DNA of 64,000 nt from Raineyella sp. LH-20 (GCF_033110965.1 NZ_CP137003.1:3534001-3598000), one strand, 5' to 3'. Positions 51,151 through 60,456 are shown, numbered from the stretch's first letter. Notes: a model not told the origin generated them from the letters alone. Translations and numbers: made by a program.

Positions 51151-51927
51151 ATGCCCACGAACACCCCATCGAACCGCGCCTCCTCGGCCCCTCCCACCGG
51201 GAACCGCCGCCAGCAACTGGCCGCACAGGCCGCGCAGGCCGAGCGTGACCGGACCATCCGCCGAAGGGTCGGACTCGCCCTCCTGGTCGCCGTCCTCGCG
51301 GCAGCGATCTTCGCGGGAGTCTGGCTCGGCGGCTCGGCCATCTCGTCGCGCTCGACCGCAGCGACAGCCTCCTCCGGGGCCCAGGACAACGGCGTCATCA
51401 CGGTCGGCTCCGCCACCGCACCGGTCCGTGTCGAGGTCTACCAGGACTTCATGTGCCCCTACTGCGGCCGCTTCGAACGAGCCAACGGCGATGACGTCGC
51501 CCACCTCGTCGCGGACGGCACCGTACGCCTGGAGCTCCACCCGCTGTCATTCCTCGATCCCTCGTCGCAGGGTTCGCAATACTCCACCAGATCGGCCAAC
51601 GCCTTCGTCACGGCGGCCAAGGCCGACCCCCAGCACATCCTCGCCTTCAACAGCGCCCTCTACGCCAACCAGCCGGCCGAAGGCACGCCGGGGCTGACCG
51701 ACCAACAGCTCGCCCAGCTCGCGGTCGGTGCCGGCATCGACCCGGCAGTGGCAGGGAGCTTCACCGCAATGACCTACCGCGGATGGGTCCAGGACGGCAC
51801 CACGAAGGCTTTCGCCGACGGGATCAACGCCACCCCGACGATCAGGATCAACGGCACCACATGGACCGGAGATCCGTACACCCCCGGCACGATCAAGGCG
51901 GCGATCCAGGCGGCCCCGCATGAGTGA
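51151..51927 (+). CDS. DsbA-like thiol-disulfide oxidoreductase, membrane-anchored
   Basis: 258 residues. A cytoplasmic start, one membrane segment (about 41-63), then an extracytoplasmic thioredoxin fold with CPYC at 102-105 (EVYQDFMCPYCGRFE) and cis-Pro TPTIRING near 230. It introduces disulfides into exported proteins, several of which (for example the 898-residue protein) have Cys pairs. Its stop overlaps the VKOR gene start, which would re-oxidise it. Confidence 0.92.
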   Translation: MPTNTPSNRASSAPPTGNRRQQLAAQAAQAERDRTIRRRVGLALLVAVLAAAIFAGVWLGGSAISSRSTAATASSGAQDNGVITVGSATAPVRVEVYQDFMCPYCGRFERANGDDVAHLVADGTVRLELHPLSFLDPSSQGSQYSTRSANAFVTAAKADPQHILAFNSALYANQPAEGTPGLTDQQLAQLAVGAGIDPAVAGSFTAMTYRGWVQDGTTKAFADGINATPTIRINGTTWTGDPYTPGTIKAAIQAAPHE

Positions 51928-52561
51928 GACGCGGACCGACGAGCCGATATCCCGTGCGGAGATCCGCCGGGCGGAGCCGGGCAGGCAGGTGCTGTTCGTC
52001 ACGATGCTGGTCTCGGCTGCACTGAGCCTTCTCGCATCGTTCGTGCTGTCGGCCGACGCAGTCAGGCTGGCCGCCGATCCGCACGTCGCATTGTCGTGCA
52101 ACATCAACGCGACCATCAGCTGCGGCACCGTCGGGACGTCGTGGCAAGCCAGCCTCTTCGGCTTCCCGAACGCGTTCCTGGGCCTGATCGCCGAGCCCGT
52201 GGTGATCACCCTCGCCGTGGCCGGCCTCGCCGGCGTACGGTTCCCGCGCGGCTTCATGCTCGCGGCCCAGGTCGTGTACCTGCTCGGCTTCCTCTTCGCC
52301 TACTGGCTGTTCTTCGAAGCGGTCTTCGACATCGGGGCACTGTGCCCATGGTGTCTGCTGGTCACCCTCTCGACGACGGGGGTGTTCGCCTCGATGACGA
52401 GACTCAACATTCTGGACAACAGCCTCTACCTGCCGACCCGCGTCCAGGCAAGGCTCCTCCGCGGGCTGCGCTGGGGTCTGGACCGGCTCATCGTCGGGCT
52501 GTGGCTCGTCGCCCTGGTGATCGTCATCGTCGTCCACTACGGGGCCGCACTCGTCGCGTAA
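51920..52561 (+). CDS. VKOR-family disulfide-forming membrane protein
   Basis: 213 residues, four to five helices. The loop Cys pair C60 and C68 (LSCNINATISCGT) and the quinone-proximal pair CPWC at 142-145 are conserved. VKOR takes electrons from DsbA and passes them to menaquinone. The overlap of 8 nt with the dsbA-like gene gives translational coupling. The start is ATG 51920, inside the upstream coding end. Confidence 0.92.
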   Translation: MSETRTDEPISRAEIRRAEPGRQVLFVTMLVSAALSLLASFVLSADAVRLAADPHVALSCNINATISCGTVGTSWQASLFGFPNAFLGLIAEPVVITLAVAGLAGVRFPRGFMLAAQVVYLLGFLFAYWLFFEAVFDIGALCPWCLLVTLSTTGVFASMTRLNILDNSLYLPTRVQARLLRGLRWGLDRLIVGLWLVALVIVIVVHYGAALVA

Positions 52562-52620
52562 TACCCGGACCAGCATCGTGGGCGGCGTCGGGAACGGCGC
52601 CGCCCACCCGCGAACCGGTC

Positions 52621-52746
52621 ATGCCGGACACCGAGACCGAGGTGCCGGGCACCGAGGCTGAGGTGCCGGGCACTGAGACCGAGGTGCCGGAGGCCGACGC
52701 TGCGGTGCCGGACACCGATGTTGCCGTGCCGGACACCGAACGGACA
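52621..52746. repeat. Six 21-bp tandem repeats between VKOR and tRNA-Lys 2
   Basis: Units begin GTGCCGGACACCGA or a close variant. The frame is open (Val-Pro-Gly-Thr-Glu-type heptads) from an ATG at 52621, but there is no ribosome site and the frame runs into the tRNA, so it is not called a gene. Confidence 0.85.
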
Positions 52747-52779
52747 TCGGCCTCGACTCCCGAGGGAGTCGAGGCCGAT
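52746..52779 (-). terminator. Perfect 16-bp hairpin terminator after tRNA-Lys 2
   Basis: ATCGGCCTCGACTCCC (52746-52761) and GGGAGTCGAGGCCGAT (52764-52779) are perfectly complementary. It lies 24 nt past the tRNA 3' end on the minus strand. No U-tract. Confidence 0.78.
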
Positions 52780-52805
52780 CGTTCCGCGTCGTTGCGCGGA
52801 TCTGG

Positions 52806-52878
<73 letters not shown>

Positions 52879-52947
52879 AGGCGACTGGAAACTCTAGCAG
52901 CCCACCCGGCCCACACCAAATCGCCGGTCAGAGGTCCACATCGCCGG

Positions 52948-53316
52948 TCAGAGGTACAGACCGGTGGCGGCCACATCGCCCTCCTCGGCGCTCACCGCGT
53001 GCAAGTCGCGCTCCCGGAGCAGGATGTAGTCGCGACCCTTGAGCTCGACCTCGGCACGGTCCTCGGGATCGTAGAGCACCCGGTCACCGACCTTGACGGA
53101 GCGTACGTTCGGGCCCGAGGCGACGACCGCCGCCCAGCTGAGCCGCTTGCCGATCGCGACGGTCGCCGGGATGACGATGCCACCGCCGGAGCGCCGCTCC
53201 CCCGCCTCACCCTCGGTGGACACCAGCACCCGGTCGTGCAGCATCCGGATCGGCAGGCCGCGCTCGACGGCTCCACCGACCGCCCCGGACATGGTCTCGG
53301 ACGTGTTGTCGGGCAA
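52948..53316 (-). CDS. GroES-like co-chaperonin paralogue
   Basis: 122 residues if read from TTG 53316 (AAGG 9 nt upstream); ATG 53292 is the alternative. The Cpn10 signature IRMLHDRVLVSTE and the closing GDRVLYDPEDRAEVELKGRDYILLRERDL are clear. It has a 15-25-residue N-terminal extension and GGIVIPATVAIGKRLSWA, diverged from standard GroES. No groEL follows. It is probably a secondary paralogue, translated after the DUF3618 gene with only 4 nt between. Confidence 0.8.
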   Translation of the reverse strand: MPDNTSETMSGAVGGAVERGLPIRMLHDRVLVSTEGEAGERRSGGGIVIPATVAIGKRLSWAAVVASGPNVRSVKVGDRVLYDPEDRAEVELKGRDYILLRERDLHAVSAEEGDVAATGLYL

Positions 53317-53320
53317 CGTG

Positions 53321-53713
53321 TCAGGCCTTCTTCACGGTGGTCGCGGCGGGTCCGGCGGTGAGCGCGGCAGCCTGCTTGCGGGCGACCCGCAGCGCCTTGC
53401 GCTTCTGGCCGCCGCGGACGATGCCGCGCAGCGTGGCGACGGTGACCAGGACACCCACCGCCGCACCGGCGATCATGGTCACCCGGTCGATGCGTACGCC
53501 GTTGTCGTCGACGAACTGACCCTTGACAGCCTTGACCTGGGCATCGGCGAAGGCCTTCGCCTGGTCGATCGTCTGGTTCTTGATGGTCGTCGGGTGCACT
53601 TCCTTGGCCAGCTGCTCGATGGAGGCCTCCAACCGGGCGCGGGCCTCGGCGATCTCCGCCTTGATCTGCGACTCGGTGCGGGGGTACAGGCGCTCGCGGG
53701 TCTCGGTGGCCAC
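53321..53713 (-). CDS. DUF3618 family protein
   Basis: 130 residues. GTG 53713 follows GAGGAG by 7 nt. RTESQIKAEIAEARARLEASIEQL is the DUF3618 amphipathic helix; a single membrane segment lies around 75-95 and the tail is basic. Such proteins occur with GroES-like or Psp-type membrane stress genes, but the function is unknown. It is the first gene of the unit with the GroES paralogue. Confidence 0.8.
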   Translation of the reverse strand: MATETRERLYPRTESQIKAEIAEARARLEASIEQLAKEVHPTTIKNQTIDQAKAFADAQVKAVKGQFVDDNGVRIDRVTMIAGAAVGVLVTVATLRGIVRGGQKRKALRVARKQAAALTAGPAATTVKKA

Positions 53714-53938
53714 TGTGACACTCCTCAGTCGGTGATGGGTGCGTACGCGCATCAGAAGCCCGCGAGGGCGCCCCGGCACCGCGTACGGCCGAACGGGGAC
53801 AGCCTATTGCAGCCCGGGTGCCACCACTACCACTGCAGACGATCCCGGGCACCACCGGGCGCGGGTCCGCCGTACGGCACCCCTGCCGACGCTCTCCCGC
53901 CGATCCGCGCCACACGGACCCCACGGCGCCGTCGACGA
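53714..53938. other. Non-coding gap
   Basis: No gene, RNA or repeat seen. The promoter of the DUF3618-GroES unit is expected here, but I find no clear -10/-35. Confidence 0.4.
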
Positions 53939-54580
53939 TCAGCCGCGGATCCGGGCGACCACCGCCTCCCCGAGCGCGGCCAGCGCGTCGGCCAGCCGAC
54001 TCATCTGGGAGGTGACCGACCGATCCGACTCGGCCTGGGAGGCGATGAACGCGCCGTCGAAGCCGGCGATGCCGAAGTAGTCCAGCTCATCAGCCACGGC
54101 CCGGGCGACGGTGGGCCCCTCCGCGGCGAAGGCGGAGCGGATCATCTCGTTCATGTACGCCCGGCCCTCGGCCCGGACGTCATGAATGATGTCGGCCACC
54201 TCAGCCTCGACCGCCTCACTGCTGAGGATCAGCAGCATGTGCAGCCGCAGGAAGTCCGGGTTGGCGGCGAAGACCTCTCCGGTGCGCTGCAGGTACCAGG
54301 CCAGCCGGTCCCGCGGCTCGCCCCCCTCGGGGGGCTCCGCGTGGGCCGTACGCATCCCGTCGAAGAAGCCCTGGGCGCCACGGGCCATCACTGCCGAGAG
54401 CAGGCCGCCCTTCGAGTGGAAGTGGTGGTAGATGGCGCTTTTCGGCACACCCGCCTCCGCGACCAGCGCGGAGATCGACGCACCGGCGTAGCCGCGTGCC
54501 GCCATCACCCGCGAGGCCGCGTCGAGGATCTCCTCCCGCGAGCGTTCACCGCGCCGATTCCCGGCGTGTCCGTTGTTCAC
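53939..54580 (-). CDS. TetR-family transcriptional regulator
   Basis: 213 residues from GTG 54580. The HTH (ASISALVAEAGVPKSAIYHHFHSKGGLLSAVM) and helical ligand domain are typical. It is divergent from the ring-cleavage operon, and a palindrome centred on AACGTT lies between them (54679-54700). It probably represses the operon until an aromatic ligand binds. Confidence 0.93.
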   Translation of the reverse strand: MNNGHAGNRRGERSREEILDAASRVMAARGYAGASISALVAEAGVPKSAIYHHFHSKGGLLSAVMARGAQGFFDGMRTAHAEPPEGGEPRDRLAWYLQRTGEVFAANPDFLRLHMLLILSSEAVEAEVADIIHDVRAEGRAYMNEMIRSAFAAEGPTVARAVADELDYFGIAGFDGAFIASQAESDRSVTSQMSRLADALAALGEAVVARIRG

Positions 54581-54661
54581 CGGGCGAGCATAGGCCTTCC
54601 CGGTGCCCCACGGGCGTGCGTCACACCGTCGAACACAGGGGTTGACGAGACGGTCGCCACA

Positions 54662-54677
54662 TGTGACCTTAGTCACT
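54662..54677. promoter_or_regulatory. CRP/GlxR-like site before the mhp-like operon
   Basis: TGTGACCTTAGTCACT matches TGTGA-N6-TCACA with one mismatch and is very close to the site at 29482. It abuts the TetR operator, so carbon status and substrate signals would be read side by side. Confidence 0.6.
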
Positions 54678-54678
54678 A

Positions 54679-54700
54679 TTGAACGGAACGTTCGGTCCAA
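54679..54700. promoter_or_regulatory. Probable TetR operator
   Basis: TTGAACGG-AACGTT-CGGTCCAA reads as a near-perfect 22-bp palindrome (two mismatched pairs) around AACGTT, midway between the divergent tetR and monooxygenase genes. Confidence 0.65.
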
Positions 54701-54733
54701 AACTGGTCCGGACATCACCTCGATGGGGAGCAC

Positions 54734-56287
54734 ATGACACAGCGGTACGACAACGACGTCGCCGTCATCGGCTACGGGCCGACCGGCCTCGTCGGCGCGC
54801 TCACGGCGGCCACCAAGGGCGCCGGCGTCGTCGCGTTCGAGCGCGACAAGGACATCTACAGCCGGGCCCGGGCCGTCACGGTCAACGACTGGACGATGCG
54901 GATCTTCCAGGATCTCGGCATCGACGAACGGATCGAGAAGGTCATCGAGCCGCAGCGCGCACTGCGCTGGGTGACGTACGACGGCCAGGAGGTCATGCGG
55001 GTGCAGCACCCGCCGTCGGCCCTCGGCACGCGGAACGCCAAGCCGCGGTTCTACAACATCTATCAGCCGACCATGGAGGCCGAGCTGCGCCGCTGCGGCG
55101 AGGCCCTCGACAACCTCGAGGTGCGCTACGGCACCGAGGTGATCGGCCTGGAGCAGGACGCCGACGGCGTCACCATCACCTCGCGCGACCGGGAGACCGG
55201 CGCCGCCAGCACCACCCGGGTGCGCTACGTCATCGCCGCCGACGGTGGCTCGTCGGCGGTGCGCAAGATGCTGGACATCCCGATGACGGGTGACACCGTC
55301 CCGACGCTGTGGATCGTCATCGACTGCAAGGCGCTGCGCTGGTGGCCCGACCGTGACTTCCTCACCTTCTGGACCGACAAGGATCGGCCGGTCGTCGACA
55401 TCGCCCTGTCCGCGGGCAACCACCGCTGGGAGATCCCGCTGCAGCCCGACGAGACCGAGGCCGACTTCCCGACCAGCGCCGAGGTGTGGCCGCTGCTGGA
55501 GGCGATGGGCAAGACCCACCAGGACGTCCAGATCCTCCAGCACGCGTTCTACCGCCACCACGTACGGGCCGCCGAGACCTGGCGCAAGGGCCGGGTCTTC
55601 CTCGCCGGCGACGCCGGCCACCTGATGCCGCCGTGGGCGGGCGCGGGCATGCAGTCCGGCATGCGTGACGGCCACAACCTGGGCTGGAAGCTGGCCCGCG
55701 TGCTGCGTGGCGAGCTGGGTGAGGAGTGGCTCGACACGTACGAGGCCGAACGTCGCCCGAACGTGGCGTTCTTCACCGACCTCGCCGTCGGTCTGGGCCG
55801 GGTGATCAAGCAGGAGGCCGGCGCCGAGGAGATCGCGGCGATGAACACGGTGCCGGAGGGCACCGTCACCCCGTTCGAGCCGCCGCTGATCGCTCCCCCG
55901 GTGCTGGCCGGCGGGTGGCTGCGCGGCCCGCTCGGTGACGCGAGCATCATTGGCCGGATGCTGCCGCAGCCGACCGTCGGTGACACCGTGGGCCGGATGG
56001 GCCGCGCCGACGAGCTGCTCGGCGACGACTTCGTCCTGCTCGGCGCCGATGTCGACCCGGCGACGCTGCTCACCCCGGCCGAGAAGGCGGAGTGGGATGC
56101 CCTGGGCGCCCGCTACCTCGCCGTCCGTCCACGGGACGCCTACACCGAGGGGCCGGACGAGCTGGTCGACCTGCAGGGTGTGCTGCTGGCCTGGTTCGAG
56201 CGCTACGGCGTGCGCGCCGTCGCCGTACGGCCCGACAAGTTCGTCGCCGCGGCCGACACCAGCGGCCTCGCCGTCCCGGCCCTCTGA
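54734..56287 (+). CDS. mhpA: FAD-dependent aromatic monooxygenase (MhpA-like)
   Basis: 517 residues. GYGPTGLVGALTAA is the FAD dinucleotide motif and VFLAGDAGHLMPPWAGAGMQSGMRDGHNLGW is the GD motif of class A flavoprotein hydroxylases. A thioredoxin-like C-terminal domain (about 400-517) matches MhpA-type enzymes of 500-560 residues. It should hydroxylate 3-(3-hydroxyphenyl)propionate or a similar phenol to the catechol, using NADH and O2. It is the first gene of the operon with the dioxygenase and hydrolase. Confidence 0.88.
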   Translation: MTQRYDNDVAVIGYGPTGLVGALTAATKGAGVVAFERDKDIYSRARAVTVNDWTMRIFQDLGIDERIEKVIEPQRALRWVTYDGQEVMRVQHPPSALGTRNAKPRFYNIYQPTMEAELRRCGEALDNLEVRYGTEVIGLEQDADGVTITSRDRETGAASTTRVRYVIAADGGSSAVRKMLDIPMTGDTVPTLWIVIDCKALRWWPDRDFLTFWTDKDRPVVDIALSAGNHRWEIPLQPDETEADFPTSAEVWPLLEAMGKTHQDVQILQHAFYRHHVRAAETWRKGRVFLAGDAGHLMPPWAGAGMQSGMRDGHNLGWKLARVLRGELGEEWLDTYEAERRPNVAFFTDLAVGLGRVIKQEAGAEEIAAMNTVPEGTVTPFEPPLIAPPVLAGGWLRGPLGDASIIGRMLPQPTVGDTVGRMGRADELLGDDFVLLGADVDPATLLTPAEKAEWDALGARYLAVRPRDAYTEGPDELVDLQGVLLAWFERYGVRAVAVRPDKFVAAADTSGLAVPAL

Positions 56288-56316
56288 TCGCCCGATCGGC
56301 TCGAAGGAGAGACATC

Positions 56317-57258
56317 ATGACCGGAGTCAAGGAACTCGCGTACGTCGTCTACGAGGCCGGCGATCTGGCTGACTGGGAGCACTTCGGTGCCGACTTGCTC
56401 GGCATGCAGGTGGCCGACCGGGACGCCGACGAGCTGCGGCTGCGCACCGATGAGAAGGCCTACCGCTGGCTGGTCCAGCAGGGTCCCGCCGATGATCTGA
56501 TCGCATCGGGCTATCAGGTCGAGAGCGACGCCGCCCTCGGCGACATCATCGACCGGGTGCGGGCCGCCGGGCTCGCCGTCACCGAAGGCGATGCCGCCCT
56601 GGCCGCTGCCCGCCAGGTCGAGCGGATCGCGATCACCGCCGATCCGATGGGCAACCGGGTCGAGCTGGTCACCGGCTTCGCCGATGCCGAGACGCCGTTC
56701 CGTTCCGACGTCCTGCTCGGCGGTTTCGTCACCGGCGCCGGCGGCGCGGGCCACCACGTGCTGTTGTCCAAGGGCGTCTCCCGCGCGGACTATCTGGCCT
56801 TCTACCAGGACCTGCTCGGCTTCACGATCAGCGACCGGATCGTTGAGGAGCTCGCTCCCGGCATCGTCGCCGACCTGATCTTCCTGCACTGCAACCCGCG
56901 CCACCACACCCTCGCGCTGGGTGACATGCCGCACCCGAAGAAGACCCACCACTTCATGCTGGAGGTCACCGACATCCGCGACGTCGGCCTCGCGTACGAC
57001 CGGTGCCTGGACGCCCACCAGCCGTTCGAGATGACGCTCGGCATGCACCCCAACGACAACATGTTCAGCTTCTACGTCCGTACGCCGTCCGGTTTCGCCG
57101 TCGAGTACGGCTGGGGCGGCCTGTTGATCGACGACGACACCTGGCAGGTGCAGACCCTCGACCGGCTGCACTCCTGGGGCCACCGCCCCCCGGAGGTCGT
57201 CCAGGATCTGCTCAGCCGCACCCTCTCCCCCACCGAGCCCCAGGAAGTGAGCCAGTGA
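56317..57258 (+). CDS. Extradiol ring-cleavage dioxygenase, two-domain type I
   Basis: 313 residues with GAAGGAGAG before ATG 56317. Two VOC repeats; the C-terminal one holds the iron ligands in GHHVLLS (His), KKTHHFMLEV (His) and FAVEYGWGG (Glu). LHCNPRHHTLALG is the typical conserved loop. It cleaves the catechol next to its hydroxyls. E. coli MhpB is of another (LigB) type, so this is a hybrid of MhpA/MhpC with a BphC/HsaC-like dioxygenase. Its stop overlaps the next start (TGATG). Confidence 0.9.
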   Translation: MTGVKELAYVVYEAGDLADWEHFGADLLGMQVADRDADELRLRTDEKAYRWLVQQGPADDLIASGYQVESDAALGDIIDRVRAAGLAVTEGDAALAAARQVERIAITADPMGNRVELVTGFADAETPFRSDVLLGGFVTGAGGAGHHVLLSKGVSRADYLAFYQDLLGFTISDRIVEELAPGIVADLIFLHCNPRHHTLALGDMPHPKKTHHFMLEVTDIRDVGLAYDRCLDAHQPFEMTLGMHPNDNMFSFYVRTPSGFAVEYGWGGLLIDDDTWQVQTLDRLHSWGHRPPEVVQDLLSRTLSPTEPQEVSQ

Positions 57259-58100
57259 TGACCCTGCTCGAATCCGACATCGCCAAGGACGTCCAGACCC
57301 CCCACTGGCGGATCCACTACAACGAGGCCGGCACCGGTCACCCTGTCGTGCTGCTGCACGGCGGCGGCCCCGGCGCCACCGGGTGGAGCAACTACTCGCC
57401 GAACATCGAGGCGCTGTCGCGGCACTTCCGGGTGATCGCCCCCGATCTGCCCGGCTGGGGTGACTCCGACGAGGTCGACTTCCTGGCGTACGACCCGATC
57501 GACGCGGTCTGTGAACTCCTCGATGCCCTCGGCATCGAGCAGGCCGCCTTCGTCGGCAACTCGATGGGCGGCCACACCTCACTACGGATGGCGATCGAAC
57601 GACCGGAACGGGTCTCGCACCTGATCACCATGGGCGCGCCGATCCAGATGGGGCCGTTCCTCTTCGGCGCCGGCGGCGGACCGTCGGAGGGTCTGACGAT
57701 CATGTACCAGGGCTACTCCGACGCCAGCCCCGAGGCGATGAAGCGGCTCGTCGAGATCATGGTGTACGACCGGGCGCGGTTCGCCACGCCGGAGCTGTGC
57801 GAACAGCGCTCGGCCGCCGCACTGGGCCATCCGCAGCACCTGGCCAACATCGCGCGGGTCGCGCCCAAGGCGCCGATCCCGATCTGGGCCGATCTCCGCA
57901 CGCTGGCCTCGATCACGGCGCCGGCGCTGCTGATCCACGGTCGCGATGATCGGGTGGTCTCCTTCGAGTCGACCCTGTTCCTCGCGGCGAACATCCCGGA
58001 CTCGCGGGCGCACATCATCAACCGTTGCGGTCACTGGGCCCAGCTGGAGCATGCCGCCGAGTTCAACCGCCAGGTGATCGAGTTCGTCACCCACCACTGA
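57258..58100 (+). CDS. mhpC: meta-cleavage product hydrolase (MhpC/BphD-like)
   Basis: 280 residues. Alpha/beta hydrolase with oxyanion HGGGPGATGWSNY, nucleophile GNSMGG, acid GRDDRVV and His CGHWAQLE. It hydrolyses the C-C bond of the ring-opened dienoate. Downstream pathway genes (hydratase, aldolase, aldehyde dehydrogenase) are not in the window. Confidence 0.92.
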   Translation: MTLLESDIAKDVQTPHWRIHYNEAGTGHPVVLLHGGGPGATGWSNYSPNIEALSRHFRVIAPDLPGWGDSDEVDFLAYDPIDAVCELLDALGIEQAAFVGNSMGGHTSLRMAIERPERVSHLITMGAPIQMGPFLFGAGGGPSEGLTIMYQGYSDASPEAMKRLVEIMVYDRARFATPELCEQRSAAALGHPQHLANIARVAPKAPIPIWADLRTLASITAPALLIHGRDDRVVSFESTLFLAANIPDSRAHIINRCGHWAQLEHAAEFNRQVIEFVTHH

Positions 58101-58133
58101 GCGGTCCTGGCCGGGTGCTTCCGTCGGCGCCCG

Positions 58134-58244
58134 GCCAGGGTCCGTCGGGCCTCGGCACGGTCGGGGTCCGGCCAGGGTCCGTCGGGCCTCGGCACGGTCG
58201 GGGTCCGGCCAGGGTCCGTCGGGCCTCGGCACGGTCGGGGTCCG
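58134..58244. repeat. Three 37-bp tandem repeats between convergent genes
   Basis: Units start at 58134, 58171 and 58208, each opening GCCAGGGTCCGTCGGGCC; the three are essentially identical. They fill the gap from the hydrolase stop (58100) to the MFS stop (58262). Confidence 0.93.
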
Positions 58245-58261
58245 GTCGGACGCCGGCCCGG

Positions 58262-59536
58262 TCAGGTTCCCTCGGGTTCCTGCTCGGCGCGTTCGATCCG
58301 GGCTGCCTCGCGGCGGCGATGTTCGCGCGCCATCGCCGCCGTCGCGTACGGCGAATAGCGGGGCACCCAGCGGGCCATCGCTCCGGCCGCGCCGAGTCCG
58401 ATCAGGCCGGTCGCCGAGATGCCGATCCCGAGGGTGGCGACCGCCACGCCGGCAGCGGGCAGCAGCGGTCCCACGGCGTTGCCGGTGTCGCTGATCAACC
58501 GCCAGATGGACAGGAAGGTCGTCCGGTTGTCCGGCGGCGCGACATCGGCGCCGAGCGTCATGATGATCCCCGACCCGATGCCGTTGCCGAGACTCATCAC
58601 CACTGCGGCGATGCCCAGGGTGACCACGTGGTGGGTCAGTGGGAGGACCATCATGCCCGCTCCGAGCAGGATCATCGACGGGATGCCCACCCACAGCCGA
58701 CCGAGTCGGTCCATCACGTGGCCCGACGGGTAGAAGAGCGACATGTCCACCGCGTTGGCCACCCCGAAGATCAGGCTCGTCGCCGTGGCCGACAGGCCGA
58801 TGTGATCGGCCCACAGCGGCAGCACGGTCTGTCGTGCGGCCCGCACCGCGCCGACGGCGAACGCCGCCAGGCCCAGCGTGAGGAACAGTCGGCGGTGCTG
58901 CCCGAACATCGCCAGGGTCGTCGATCCCCCACGATGGGCCGGCGGGCGGTCGTTGGCCTTGTCTTCGTCCGGCACCACCGCGAGCAGAATGCCGGTGACG
59001 AGGGTCGCCCCGATCGCGACTCCGAACGCGGCACGCAGCCCCCAGATCGCGATGGCCGCGGCCCCGATGAACGGGCCGATGAAGAGCCCCACGCGGTGGG
59101 ACCCGGCGAGGGTGGACAGGGCGCGGGCGCGCAGGTGGACGGCGACCACCTCGGAAACGTACGTCTGCCGGGCGAGGTAGAAGACCGCGCTGCCGAGACC
59201 GATGAGCAGCTGGCCGGCGGCGAGGGCCCACAGTGACGGCACCGACCAGGAGAGCACCAGCGCGACGGCCGTCGCGGCCGTGGCGATCAGCATCGCCCGT
59301 CGGTCGCCGACCCGGTTGGCCAGCCACGCCGCCGGCACGTCACCGACGATGCGGCCGATGCCGAGGGCCGACAGAATGACACCGGCCATGCTCGCGGACG
59401 CACCCTGGTCCAGGGCCACCAGCGCCAGGACCGGGGCGAGCGCGCCGTTGCCGATCTCGTACACCAGCGCTGGAATCAGGGCGGAGGGGGCGATTCGACG
59501 GAGCACCGCTCCACTGGTTTCAAGTGTGCCGCTCAT
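58262..59536 (-). CDS. MFS transporter (drug-type)
   Basis: 424 residues with 12 predicted helices. The loop-2 motif GRIVGDVPAAWLANRVGDRRAM matches the MFS GxLaDrxGrr signature, and SGHVMDRLGRLW is the repeated form in the second half. The C-terminal tail is charged and Arg-rich. The gene converges with the ring-cleavage operon. It may export an aromatic or toxic compound; the substrate is unknown. Confidence 0.88.
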   Translation of the reverse strand: MSGTLETSGAVLRRIAPSALIPALVYEIGNGALAPVLALVALDQGASASMAGVILSALGIGRIVGDVPAAWLANRVGDRRAMLIATAATAVALVLSWSVPSLWALAAGQLLIGLGSAVFYLARQTYVSEVVAVHLRARALSTLAGSHRVGLFIGPFIGAAAIAIWGLRAAFGVAIGATLVTGILLAVVPDEDKANDRPPAHRGGSTTLAMFGQHRRLFLTLGLAAFAVGAVRAARQTVLPLWADHIGLSATATSLIFGVANAVDMSLFYPSGHVMDRLGRLWVGIPSMILLGAGMMVLPLTHHVVTLGIAAVVMSLGNGIGSGIIMTLGADVAPPDNRTTFLSIWRLISDTGNAVGPLLPAAGVAVATLGIGISATGLIGLGAAGAMARWVPRYSPYATAAMAREHRRREAARIERAEQEPEGT

Positions 59537-59686
59537 CGCGGGTCATGTTACCGCCTGCCGCGCAGGACGATGTGATGCGCGTCTCATTTCGGGTGGTGTC
59601 GGGCACACCGCTCGCTACCTACCCGCATCGTGGTGTACCTGCACACGCCGTACCCGCATCCTGGTGACCCCATTAGGGTGGTCGTC

Positions 59687-60169
59687 ATGGACAACAAGCT
59701 GGAGACCGGCGCCACCGCCCCGGCGTTCACTCTGCTCGACGCTGACGGTGTCGAGGTGTCACTCAGTGACTTCGCCGGCCGGCGGGTCATCGTCTACTTC
59801 TACCCGGCCGCGATGACCCCGGGCTGTACGACCGAGGCCTGCGACTTCACCGCCCTCCGCCCCGATCTGGAGACCGCCGGCGTCGCCGCCGTGCTGGGCA
59901 TCTCGCCGGACAAGCCGGAGCGGCTGGCGAAGTTCCGCGACAAGGAGTCGCTCACGGTCACCCTGCTCTCCGACCCGGACCGCACAACCGCGGCGGCGTA
60001 CGCAGCGTACGGCGAGAAGATCAACTACGGCCGGGCGCTGATGGGCATCATCCGCTCCACCTTCACCGTCGATGTCGACGACGACGGGGTGGGCACCATT
60101 GCGGATGCCAAATACAACGTACGGGCCAAGGGGCATGTCGAGCGGCTGCTGAAGGACCTCACCGTCTGA
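59687..60169 (+). CDS. bcp: Bcp-type thioredoxin-dependent peroxiredoxin
   Basis: 160 residues from ATG 59687 (AGGGTGG upstream). Peroxidatic C47 in FYPAAMTPGCTTEACDF with a resolving C52 five residues later is the E. coli Bcp arrangement. The C-terminus and length fit the family. It reduces peroxides at the expense of thioredoxin. Its stop codon is followed at once by a repeat array. Confidence 0.93.
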   Translation: MDNKLETGATAPAFTLLDADGVEVSLSDFAGRRVIVYFYPAAMTPGCTTEACDFTALRPDLETAGVAAVLGISPDKPERLAKFRDKESLTVTLLSDPDRTTAAAYAAYGEKINYGRALMGIIRSTFTVDVDDDGVGTIADAKYNVRAKGHVERLLKDLTV

Positions 60170-60329
60170 TCGCAGCGGTCCCGACGGGCCGGACGATCCC
60201 AGCGGCCCCGACGGACCGGACGATCCCAGCGGCCCCGACGGACCGGACGATCCCAGCGGCCCCGACGGACCGGACGATCCCAGCGGCCCCGACGGACCGG
60301 ACGATCCCAGCGGCCCCGACGGACCGGAC
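60168..60329. repeat. Six 27-bp tandem repeats starting at the bcp stop
   Basis: Units at 60168, 60195, 60222, 60249, 60276 and 60303; each opens GATCCCAGCGGCCCCGACGG (the first is diverged). The array begins at the TGA of bcp. Confidence 0.93.
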
Positions 60330-60456
60330 GATCCCGACAAGCCGCGGATCCCGACAAGCCTCGCGGTGAACCGGCCGGACGGCGGATCCGGCCGGTTCAC
60401 CGCTGGCGCGCGGGCGAGGGCAGACGCCGAGCTCAGGCACAATGGTCAGTGCTCCG

